The notes under the pieces: model-generated
What the model was told of the DNA's origin: nothing
Databases searched by the model: none
Seen by the model: the letters and a program-made list of their open reading frames with translations, nothing else
Made by a program: the position numbers and the translations under genes
Source of the DNA: CAYLHU01 sp964383715
GTDB taxonomy: Bacteria; Patescibacteriota; Minisyncoccia; Minisyncoccales; CG1-02-41-26
Direction: 5' to 3'
Length of the DNA: 16,329 nucleotides
Assembly (NCBI GenBank): GCA_964383715.1
Contig: CAYLHU010000010.1
Location: 1 to 16,329 of the forward strand
Shown: positions 5,288 through 12,949 of the stretch, one piece after another
How positions within the stretch are numbered: position 1 is the first letter of the stretch
How the letters are laid out: each line of letters starts with the position of its first letter

Positions 5288-6370
5288 CTATTTCTTAACC
5301 AATTTATAATATAAATCTTCGTAGTCATCAATCATCTTTTTAATTGAAAAATTATCTTCAACCCACTTTCGACAATCTTGCCTCTTGATTTTGTCTAAAT
5401 TTTTAATAGCGGAAATAAATTCTTTATAATTTACTTTGCCATCTTTATCAGTTGGCTTAATTACAAATCCAGTTTTTCCGTTATTTATTACCTCGGGGAC
5501 AGACCCTCTTCTGAAAGCAATGACAGGTGTTCCACAGGCCATTGATTCAGCCATTGTTAGTCCAAAAGGTTCTTCCCACTGGAGAGGATAAAGAAAGGCC
5601 TTAGCATTTCTATAATATTTGACAATAGTTTTTCGGGTGAACTCTCCTAAGTATTTTATATTTTCCTTATTCAATTCTTTTTCAACATATTTTTTAAAGA
5701 ATCTATAATCGCCACCCTGACGAGTAGGAGGGATTCGGCCTATTATAATAAGCTTAAGTTTTGCTTTTTTGGCTATCTGAATTACTTCTAAAATTCCTTT
5801 GCGAGGAGAAAGTTCTCCAACCCAAATGAAATAGTCCTTAGGATTAGGGTTAAAAGTAAAATTATCAAGATCTATGCCATTGTATATTGTCTTAACATAA
5901 TTAAGCTTCGGAGCTGGTTTTCTTTGGTTATTAGAGATAGAAACTAATTTTGAATTTAATCTATTATAAGCCCAAACTTTATCTTCGCCTTTAAATGGGA
6001 CATGAAGGGTATGTATCATTGGAATATCTAATCCAGTCAAAGGAAGGGCAGATGGACCAAGATGGTCATGGAGAATATCAAGTTTTAATTCTCGGGCTTT
6101 TTGAGCGACAATAGCCATTTCAACATTATAGTAGTGGTTTGATTTTTTTTGCTTTGTTTCCCAAAGACCTTTTTCAACAATAGGGACTATTTTACAATTT
6201 ACATCAGAATTGCCTGTCCCAAAGAGAAAGACCTTATGACCTCTTTTGTGGAACTCTTGGCAAAGCCAATAAATTATTTTTTCTGTTCCACCATATTTTT
6301 TTGGGGGGACAGGAAGATTTATAGGTGATATTTGTCCGATTCTAAGTTTTCTTCTTGATGTTTTTTTCAT
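5288..6370 (-). CDS. GT4-family glycosyltransferase, 360 aa
   Basis: Retaining GT-B glycosyltransferase that transfers a sugar from a nucleotide-sugar donor, probably on surface polysaccharide or glycolipid at the inner face of the membrane. The N-terminal acceptor domain starts with IGQISPINLPVPPKKYGGTE (11-30); the donor domain starts near residue 178 (YFIWVGELSPRKG), with the EX7E motif EEPFGLTMAE (Glu267 and Glu275) and CGTPVIAFRRGSVPEVI. There are no membrane segments. It is a close paralogue of the 7520-8578 gene: both have PPKKYGGTE near the start and CRKWVEDNFS near the end. It begins 22 bases after the upstream gene in the cluster. No Shine-Dalgarno is visible. Donor and acceptor sugars are unknown. 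Confidence 0.9.
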   Translation of the reverse strand: MKKTSRRKLRIGQISPINLPVPPKKYGGTEKIIYWLCQEFHKRGHKVFLFGTGNSDVNCKIVPIVEKGLWETKQKKSNHYYNVEMAIVAQKARELKLDILHDHLGPSALPLTGLDIPMIHTLHVPFKGEDKVWAYNRLNSKLVSISNNQRKPAPKLNYVKTIYNGIDLDNFTFNPNPKDYFIWVGELSPRKGILEVIQIAKKAKLKLIIIGRIPPTRQGGDYRFFKKYVEKELNKENIKYLGEFTRKTIVKYYRNAKAFLYPLQWEEPFGLTMAESMACGTPVIAFRRGSVPEVINNGKTGFVIKPTDKDGKVNYKEFISAIKNLDKIKRQDCRKWVEDNFSIKKMIDDYEDLYYKLVKK

Positions 6371-6392
6371 AATTTAAAAACTATTATTAAAG

Positions 6393-7523
6393 TTATTTAT
6401 TTTTTTTATTTTTCTCATCTAAGAGATTATTGATAATTTGATAGGCCTTTGGTTCTCCTTCTTCGAGAATTATTTTTTGATTTTTTTTCATTTTTTCAAT
6501 TACCTTATTGTCGTAAAGTAATTTTTTAATTTCTTGGCTTATCTCTTTTATGGGGCTACTTTTAGAAAACATTTTACAGACACCAATTTTATCAAATGGC
6601 TCTACTTCCCAAAAATGTAATTTAGAAACTTTGTGAGAATACATCGTCAAAAGGTGAACATTACAAATTACAGGAATGCTGGCTGAAATTGCTTGAGCCA
6701 AAGTAACCATTCCTTGGTGTTGAAAAACTAAGTCAGAAGAAGATAGGGTCTCAAAAAATTCATTAGTAGGTATTCTTTCTTCCCTAATTAACCAATCTCT
6801 ATTTAACATTTTGGGGTCAATATCACTTGTTGGACCAATATAAAGAACTTTTATTTTTAACCCTTTTTTAACCAAGATGTCAACGCTTCGGATTAAGTTA
6901 TTAAAAGCAAAGATTCGGTGACCAGCTTCAAATCCGCTGAAATAAGAAAAAATAAATTTTTCATCTTTTTTAATTCGGTATTTTTTTCTTAAGGACTTTA
7001 TTTTTTCCCTACTTGGCTTTTTGTAAGAGGGGATAAATCCAACAGGAATCATTTCTCTAATTCTTTCGGGAGGGATAACAAATCCTCCGCCATTTTTTTT
7101 CAATCCCTTTTCGAATATTCTTTTTGGCAGGTTGATAAGATATTTATCCATCCAAGTATTGCTCTGAAAGTTAGGAAAATATTTTTTATTATTAAAAAGC
7201 CAATTTGAGTCAACCGAAAGACAAACTTTTGGTTTTTGAAAGGGTGGATTTTCGGCAAATCCTTTACTACCCCACATTTTAGAATTAAAAAGAAGAAAAA
7301 CATCAGGTTTTTCTTCTTCAACAAGATTAACAAGGTCTTGGATATTTTCGGTTAAAAAAACTTTAAACTCTTTGTCATTTTCAACAAAGTGAATATTAGT
7401 TTTTTTTCTGACGGCAAAAAGAATAACATTTCCCTTTCGGGCAATGTATTTTGCTAAGGCTCGGGCTTGGCTTGTTTCTCCCGGTCCCATCCCGACAATA
7501 AGATATTTATTATTCTTTTTCAT
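6393..7523 (-). CDS. GT-B glycosyltransferase, MurG/GT28-like, 376 aa
   Basis: The N-terminus GMGPGETSQARALAKYI (11-27) resembles the glycine-rich loop that opens MurG/GT28-type proteins. A C-terminal nucleotide-binding half starts near residue 193 (FIFSYFSGFEAG) and holds FQHQGMVTLAQAISASIPVI, the typical donor-binding helix region with H-Q-G in place of the H-x-G-x-x-T of GT28. The EX7E motif of GT4 is absent, so it is a different type from its neighbours. Its ATG overlaps the TGA of the upstream gene (ATGA, 7520-7523), which implies translational coupling. Specific substrate is unknown; a macrolide-type GT1 assignment is possible. Confidence 0.75.
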   Translation of the reverse strand: MKKNNKYLIVGMGPGETSQARALAKYIARKGNVILFAVRKKTNIHFVENDKEFKVFLTENIQDLVNLVEEEKPDVFLLFNSKMWGSKGFAENPPFQKPKVCLSVDSNWLFNNKKYFPNFQSNTWMDKYLINLPKRIFEKGLKKNGGGFVIPPERIREMIPVGFIPSYKKPSREKIKSLRKKYRIKKDEKFIFSYFSGFEAGHRIFAFNNLIRSVDILVKKGLKIKVLYIGPTSDIDPKMLNRDWLIREERIPTNEFFETLSSSDLVFQHQGMVTLAQAISASIPVICNVHLLTMYSHKVSKLHFWEVEPFDKIGVCKMFSKSSPIKEISQEIKKLLYDNKVIEKMKKNQKIILEEGEPKAYQIINNLLDEKNKKNK

Positions 7524-8578
7524 TTTTTGTTATTTTTTTGTTCCTTAATCACTTTATTATACAATGCTTCGTATTTATTAACCATTTTTCCGACTGAAAA
7601 ATTATCTTCCACCCATTTTCGGCAATCTCTTCGGTCAATTTGATCTATTTCTTTCAATGACTTTACAGCTTCGTCAACATTTTTAACAACAAAGCCGGTT
7701 TTCCCATCACTTATTATTTCAGGGATAGAACCTTTATTGAAAGCGATAACCGGAGTTCCACAGGCCATACTTTCGATTAGAAACAAGCCAAACGGCTCTC
7801 TCCAATTTATGGGAGCCAAAAGTGCTTTGGCGTTTTGTAAAAGTTGAACTTTTTTCTTATGTTCGATTTCTCCGATAAACTTAATCATTCGGTTGTCTAT
7901 TAAGGGTTTAATTTTTTTTAAAAAATATTCTTTATCAACGATATCAATTTTAGCGGCCATAATCAGTTTTAGTTTCGCCTTCTTGGCAATTTTTATTGCT
8001 TCCAAAGGTCCTTTTTCTGGGGACATTCTACCCAAAAAAGCCAAATAATTTCCAGTTTTCTCTTTAAGGGGAAATGATTTTACATCAATACCGTTATAAA
8101 TATTTCCGGTAAAGTTTAATTTTGGCAAGGGTTCTCTTTGGTTCTTACTAATTGAAATATAGTGAGAGTTCGGGAATTTTTGGTAAATGAATCTTTGGTA
8201 ATCAATATCAAGGGGACCATGAAGAGTAGTTACCACTTTTGTTTTTAAAATTTTTATAAAAGGGAGAAAACGCCAGCCAATATGATTATGAATGATGTCA
8301 AAATTCTCTTTTAGAAGAATTTCTATTACTTTTGCCAATCCAATAAGCTTATATGCCTCTCGGGCTTTAAAATTCTGCCCAACCTTTGTTAAACGTAGGG
8401 ACTTGGGGAATATTGGCAAAAGCTTGGCTGATGTTTTTGAATTGCCAGTAGCAAACAAAGTAACATTATGTCCCTTTTTAGTTAGTTCTTCGGCAAGATG
8501 AAAAATAATTCTTTCTGTCCCACCATATTTTTTGGGCGGGACAGATTCTTCAAATGGCGCTATTTGAGCTATTTTCAT
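7520..8578 (-). CDS. GT4-family glycosyltransferase, 352 aa
   Basis: Typical short GT4 enzyme. The start MKIAQIAPF at 8578 is the usual beginning of this family and places PPKKYGGTERII at residues 14-25. The donor domain begins near residue 178 (YLAFLGRMSPEKG); EX7E is REPFGLFLIE (Glu261, Glu269), followed by CGTPVIAFNKGSIPEII. It is a paralogue of 5288-6370 with the same C-terminal CRKWVEDNFS signature. The first 29 bases overlap the end of the upstream gene (8550-8578), and its stop overlaps the next start, so it is tightly coupled within the cluster. Its C-terminus resembles the relic at 5191-5271, suggesting past recombination among these paralogues. Confidence 0.9.
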   Translation of the reverse strand: MKIAQIAPFEESVPPKKYGGTERIIFHLAEELTKKGHNVTLFATGNSKTSAKLLPIFPKSLRLTKVGQNFKAREAYKLIGLAKVIEILLKENFDIIHNHIGWRFLPFIKILKTKVVTTLHGPLDIDYQRFIYQKFPNSHYISISKNQREPLPKLNFTGNIYNGIDVKSFPLKEKTGNYLAFLGRMSPEKGPLEAIKIAKKAKLKLIMAAKIDIVDKEYFLKKIKPLIDNRMIKFIGEIEHKKKVQLLQNAKALLAPINWREPFGLFLIESMACGTPVIAFNKGSIPEIISDGKTGFVVKNVDEAVKSLKEIDQIDRRDCRKWVEDNFSVGKMVNKYEALYNKVIKEQKNNKK

Positions 8579-9845
8579 TTTTTATTATTGAATCCTTATA
8601 AATTGTATCAATTTTTTCGACCATTGATTTCCAAGAATAATTTTTAACTTTTTCATAAGCATTTTGAATTAGTTTTTGACGCAATTCTTGAGAACTATAA
8701 ATTAACAAAATCTTTTCTTTTAATTTTAGAGAATTACGAGGTTCAAACAAAAATCCATCTTTAGTATCTTCTATGATATTCATTAGCCCCCCGACCCTAG
8801 AAGCCACAATGGGTGTCTTAGAAGCCATTCCTTCCAAAGCCACTAGTCCAAACGGTTCATAATAGGAAGGAATAATCACAATATTAGAGGCTGAATAAAA
8901 AAAATGTAATCTCCGATTAGAGATATTACCTGTAAATTTTGTGATGTCTTCTACTTTTTCTTGTTTTGCTTTTTTAAAAAGCCGTTTATATTCTTTATAG
9001 TCGTCTAAATTTTTTTGTTTCCCGAAAATCTTTCCCCCGATAATCAAAATTTTAAGGTTAGGGATTTCATTTTTTAATAAATTACCAGCACTCAATAATG
9101 TTCCTATCCCTTTTCTCCACTCTAACCGTCCTACATAAAGAAGAATAAAACTTTTTTGGTCTAAATTTAATATCTCTCGAGATTTACTTTTCTCCGCGCG
9201 GTTCCATCTTTTTAAATCAACTCCACCTGGAACAACCTTACATTTTTCTTCGGGGCAACCATAAAGTTGTTGAAGTTCTTTTTTTTCAGTTTCAGCCAAA
9301 CTAATAATTACCGAAGAATTTTTTACAATCTCATTTTCAATATTTAATCTTTCTGTGAAATAGGAAGTGTTGTTTTTATTTATCAAGTATCTTTCTTTTG
9401 TCTGTATTTTAATTAATCCTAAGGAATGAAAATTTGTAATTAAAGGTTTATGAAAATGAAGAGAGGCCTTTAATGCCATCCATCCTCCGTCCCAATAATG
9501 ACCATGAAATAAACTGTAAGAGTTTTGAGAATTAATAAAAGAAAGAAAATTATTGTAAATTTCCGGTAGAGTGGCAATTAATTCTTCTTTGGATATATAG
9601 CCAATTTTTCCGCCCTTAAGTCGAATTACTCGCGACTTTTTATTAATTTGAACAATTTGTTTTTTATGTTGATTGTCTAATCTAGTGAAAACATCAACTT
9701 CCCAACCAATTTTGTTTAATCCTTCGACCAATAATCTAACATAAAGATTTTGTCCACCTGCTTGCTGGCTTCCTAAACGAGCCAGAGGGTCGGAATGGAT
9801 ACTGAACATTGCTATTTTTTTAATAATATGTGGTTCTTCTTCCAT
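8550..9845 (-). CDS. GT4-family glycosyltransferase (MshA/sucrose-phosphate-synthase-like), 431 aa
   Basis: First gene of the minus-strand cluster. The N-terminal motif GGQNLYVRLLVEGLNKIGWE (30-49) is typical of the subgroup that includes MshA, sucrose-phosphate synthase and related sugar-transfer enzymes. HGHYWDGG (114-121), VVPGGVDLKRW (204-214) and VGRLEWRKG (238-246) follow. EX7E is EPFGLVALE (Glu330 to Glu338), followed by SKTPIVASRVGG. It is longer than the other GT4 members because of a full N-terminal domain. I do not assign a mycothiol role: no other pathway genes are here, and this label is often applied loosely. It probably starts a polysaccharide or glycolipid assembly operon from a promoter in 9846-9926. 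Confidence 0.88.
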   Translation of the reverse strand: MEEEPHIIKKIAMFSIHSDPLARLGSQQAGGQNLYVRLLVEGLNKIGWEVDVFTRLDNQHKKQIVQINKKSRVIRLKGGKIGYISKEELIATLPEIYNNFLSFINSQNSYSLFHGHYWDGGWMALKASLHFHKPLITNFHSLGLIKIQTKERYLINKNNTSYFTERLNIENEIVKNSSVIISLAETEKKELQQLYGCPEEKCKVVPGGVDLKRWNRAEKSKSREILNLDQKSFILLYVGRLEWRKGIGTLLSAGNLLKNEIPNLKILIIGGKIFGKQKNLDDYKEYKRLFKKAKQEKVEDITKFTGNISNRRLHFFYSASNIVIIPSYYEPFGLVALEGMASKTPIVASRVGGLMNIIEDTKDGFLFEPRNSLKLKEKILLIYSSQELRQKLIQNAYEKVKNYSWKSMVEKIDTIYKDSIIKNENSSNSAI

Positions 9846-9926
9846 ATTTTTAATAATGAATTATAAAAAAGTCAAATTATTGAAATTTAGCATAATTAAT
9901 TATACTATTAAACAAGACAAAATAAA
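9846..9926. promoter_or_regulatory. Divergent promoter region, GT cluster and dnaG
   Basis: This 81-base AT-rich gap separates the two outward-reading transcription units. On the minus strand a perfect TATAAT (9865-9860) lies only about 14 bases from the ATG of the first glycosyltransferase, so the transcript would be nearly leaderless. On the plus strand TTGAAA (9880-9885) and TATACT (9901-9906), 15 bases apart, precede the dnaG ATG at 9927. Neither gene has a Shine-Dalgarno, consistent with short leaders. Confidence 0.45.
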
Positions 9927-12900
9927 ATGGCGGAAACAGACATTCAAAGAATTAAAGACAAATTGGATATTGTTGAAGTTGTCGGAGGGTATTTAAAACT
10001 TCAAAAGACGGGAATAAATTATAGAGCCGTTTGTCCTTTTCATTCCGAAAAAAAACCCTCCTTTTTTGTTTCTCCAACTCGCCAAAGCTGGAAATGTTTT
10101 GGATGTTTTTTGCCTGGCAGTTTAATTAAAACTGAAAAGGGATACCATAAAATTGAAAATATTCAAGTGGGGCAGAAAGTTTTAACTCACAAGGGGAGAT
10201 ATATGCCTGTTTTTAGAACATTACGGAGATCGTACAAAGGAGAAATTATTAATATAAAGATTAGAAAGTCAAACGAAACTGTTTCTTTGACAACAGATCA
10301 TAATGTTTATGTAATAAAGGCAAAGCATTGTAAGTATGAGGGGAGAAAGACAAGAATTTGTAATTGGCTTTGCAAGAAGAGATGCCCTGCAAAATTTTAT
10401 CAAGATTACAAAATAGAGAAATTACCAGCAGATCAGCTTTCTAAGGATGATTACCTACTCTATCCAATTAATCAAGAAATTAAAGATATAAAGTTTATTG
10501 ATTTAAACAAATATAATGATCGAAGAATAAATAAATTTGGTTCAAAGATTAAAGAAACCCCAACTAAAATAAAAGTTGAAGAAAAATTTTTAAAATTAAT
10601 TGGTTATTATGTTGCCGAAGGAAGTAACCATAGGGCGTATATCAGGTTTAGTTTAGGTAACCACGAAAGGGAATTTGCAAAAGAGATAAAAGGATTAATA
10701 AAAGAAATTTTCGGGATTGAAGCAGGTATTCATTATAGAAAAGTAGGGGAGAATGGCATAGAAATCTCGGCTTGTAATTCTAATTTATCAAATATTTTTG
10801 AAAATCTATGTGGTTTACACTCAGAAAATAAACACATTCCTTTTGAATTTCAATATCTTCCATTAAAGAAACAAGAAATAATATTAAAAGCAATTTTAAA
10901 GGGCGATGGATGTGAATGTAGGCATTCTAATTGTAAAACTGAGAGGAAATATAAAAAAATTACAACCACTTCTTTGGTTTTAGCAGAGCAGTTAAGAGAT
11001 ATTTTATTAAGATCAAAAATTGCTCCGAGATTTTATATTGAGAGAGAAAAAATTGATAAAAATAAAACTCATCATAAAAAATCATATCGAATAGAATGGC
11101 AAGAAAATCCTGTTTCTCACTATTCATATTTTTACGAAAAAGAAGGTGTATCATATTGGATTTCTCCAATAAGAGAAACTAAAAAAAGATATTACAAAGG
11201 AGACACTTTTGATTTGACTGTTTTAAAAGACCATTCTTATTTAGCTACAAATTTTATTGTTGGAAACTGTGGAAAAGGGGGTGACATTTTTACTTTTGTT
11301 CAGGAAATTGAGGGGATTGAGTTTCCCGAGGCCTTACGAATTTTAGCCCAAAAGGCCGGAGTGGAATTAAAATCCTTTAGACCCGAGTCCATCGGTCAGA
11401 AGACGGAAAGAGAACGGCTTTATGAAATTTGTGAAACAAGTTGCTCTTTTTTCCAAAAACAATTAGAAAAAAGTTCGGTGGGGCAAAAAACAAAAGAGTA
11501 TCTTTTAAAGAGGGGGCTTAGTGACGAATCCATTAAAAAATGGAGATTGGGTTATTCTCCCAACCCATCCGTCGGTGGTTGGAGGATTCTCTCTGACTTC
11601 TTGGTCGGTAGAGGCTATAAAAGAGAGGAGGTTGTGAAATCGGGATTGGCGATAGACCCGGGAGAAGGGAAACCCCCCTATGACCGCTTTAGAAACAGAA
11701 TAATTTATCCGATTCTTGACCTAAACTCTCGCGTTATTGGTTTTAGCGGAAGGGTTTTAGATAGCGATTTAAAAGAAAAAGGGTCCGACTCTAATTCTGG
11801 GGTTCCTAAATATCTGAATATATCTAATACTCTTCTTTATAACAAAAGTGAAGTTCTCTATGGTCTTAATTTTGCCAAAATAGAAATAAGAAAGAAGGAC
11901 TTCGTTGTTTTAACCGAAGGGTATATGGACACAATTATGGCTCACCAGTCCGGCGAGTCGGAAAACACCGTTGCTGTTAGCGGAACCGCTTTAACTCCTT
12001 TTCAGTTAAAGATTTTAAGAAGATACACTCCTAATCTTTTGGTTTCTTTTGATATGGATATTGCTGGGGACTTGGCGACAAAAAGGGGGATTGAATTGGC
12101 CCAAAAAGAGGACTTTGATATCAGGGTTATCAAGATGCCTCAAGGAAGTGACCCGGCTGATGTTATTCTTGAAAGCCCCAAAAAATGGCAGGAGTTGGTT
12201 GAAAAAGCCGAAGACATATTCAGTTTTTATTTTGAGAGCGCTCTTTCCAAATACGATAGGGAAACCCCGAAAGGGAAAAAAAACATATCAAAAGCCCTTT
12301 TGCCGGAAATAAAACAAATATCTAATAAAATAATCCAAACCCACTGGATTCAAAAGTTAGCCAAATCCGTTAAGGTGGGGGAGGAAGCAATCTGGGAGGA
12401 ATTAAAAAAAATAAGCGGGAAGAAGTCGGGAGAAGAGGTGTCCCCAGACGAAACTTCGTCTCCCTCCGTATTTATTCAAAAGGACAGGAAGGAACTCTTG
12501 GAGGAAAAAATCCTCTCTCTTATTTTTAAAAACCCTTTACAATTAAAAGAAATGAATGAGTCCACTCTTCCCCATTTTTCTCCTTCGTTTCAAAAAATAA
12601 TTTCAGTCCTTTTCAAGATGCCCTCAATTGACGAAGAAACATTTAAGAAGACCATTCAAAAATTAGAGGAAGAGGGGGAAGAAATTAAAAAAATCTTGAA
12701 CAATGCCGGATTGATGGCTGAAATTGAGGATTTCGGTTTTGATACCGAGCAGGAAGAGGAATTGAAAGACGAGGTCGGACTTTGTCTGAAAGAGTTGAAA
12801 AAAATTGAATTAAAGGATAAGATGAAGAAGATTTCAGAACAAATTCAACAAGCCGAAGAAGAGGGGAATCAAAAAAATCTCGCTGAATTAATTGAGGAGT

Positions 12901-12929
12901 TTAAACAAGTAGCTAAAGAAATTGGTTAA
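9927..12929 (+). CDS. dnaG: DNA primase DnaG with an intein (1000 aa precursor)
   Basis: DnaG makes RNA primers for replication on DNA unwound by DnaB. The precursor carries a CHC2 zinc-ribbon N-terminus (Cys36, His39, Cys57 and a fourth Cys), interrupted by an intein at residues 60-447. After splicing the fourth ligand is Cys448 and the mature protein is 612 aa, the usual size. The catalytic core follows: YDRFRNRIIYPILD (585-598), the TOPRIM domain with TEGYMD (Glu664) and FDMDIAGDLA (Asp709, Asp711). The glutamate- and lysine-rich C-terminus from about residue 850 corresponds to the helicase-interacting region. The reading frame is intact through the intein. rpoD begins 21 bases downstream, the dnaG-rpoD order of the classical macromolecular-synthesis operon, here without rpsU. 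No Shine-Dalgarno. Confidence 0.97.
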   Translation: MAETDIQRIKDKLDIVEVVGGYLKLQKTGINYRAVCPFHSEKKPSFFVSPTRQSWKCFGCFLPGSLIKTEKGYHKIENIQVGQKVLTHKGRYMPVFRTLRRSYKGEIINIKIRKSNETVSLTTDHNVYVIKAKHCKYEGRKTRICNWLCKKRCPAKFYQDYKIEKLPADQLSKDDYLLYPINQEIKDIKFIDLNKYNDRRINKFGSKIKETPTKIKVEEKFLKLIGYYVAEGSNHRAYIRFSLGNHEREFAKEIKGLIKEIFGIEAGIHYRKVGENGIEISACNSNLSNIFENLCGLHSENKHIPFEFQYLPLKKQEIILKAILKGDGCECRHSNCKTERKYKKITTTSLVLAEQLRDILLRSKIAPRFYIEREKIDKNKTHHKKSYRIEWQENPVSHYSYFYEKEGVSYWISPIRETKKRYYKGDTFDLTVLKDHSYLATNFIVGNCGKGGDIFTFVQEIEGIEFPEALRILAQKAGVELKSFRPESIGQKTERERLYEICETSCSFFQKQLEKSSVGQKTKEYLLKRGLSDESIKKWRLGYSPNPSVGGWRILSDFLVGRGYKREEVVKSGLAIDPGEGKPPYDRFRNRIIYPILDLNSRVIGFSGRVLDSDLKEKGSDSNSGVPKYLNISNTLLYNKSEVLYGLNFAKIEIRKKDFVVLTEGYMDTIMAHQSGESENTVAVSGTALTPFQLKILRRYTPNLLVSFDMDIAGDLATKRGIELAQKEDFDIRVIKMPQGSDPADVILESPKKWQELVEKAEDIFSFYFESALSKYDRETPKGKKNISKALLPEIKQISNKIIQTHWIQKLAKSVKVGEEAIWEELKKISGKKSGEEVSPDETSSPSVFIQKDRKELLEEKILSLIFKNPLQLKEMNESTLPHFSPSFQKIISVLFKMPSIDEETFKKTIQKLEEEGEEIKKILNNAGLMAEIEDFGFDTEQEEELKDEVGLCLKELKKIELKDKMKKISEQIQQAEEEGNQKNLAELIEEFKQVAKEIG
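10104..11267 (+). mobile_element. Intein with LAGLIDADG homing endonuclease, 388 aa
   Basis: In-frame protein-splicing element. Block A starts at Cys1 (precursor Cys60) with CFLPGSLIKTEKG; block B is LTTDHN (121-126), carrying the TxxH histidine. The endonuclease domain has two LAGLIDADG-type motifs, LIGYYVAEG (224-232) and LKAILKGDG (320-328). Block F is DLTVLKDHSYLA, and block G is NFIVGN with the terminal Asn447 followed by +1 Cys448. The penultimate residue is Gly where most inteins have His; active natural inteins with other residues there are known. Removing 1164 bases restores the WKCFGCGKGGD zinc motif of DnaG. The element is richer in A/T and lysine than the surrounding dnaG. It should be mobile by cleaving intein-free dnaG alleles at this site. 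Confidence 0.96.
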
Positions 12930-12949
12930 AAATTAATTAAAATTTTTCT

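Noticed and set aside
8550..9845. Specific naming as mycothiol enzyme MshA
   Set aside because: The similarity is to a broad GT4 subgroup, and no other mycothiol gene is present. Only the family is supported.
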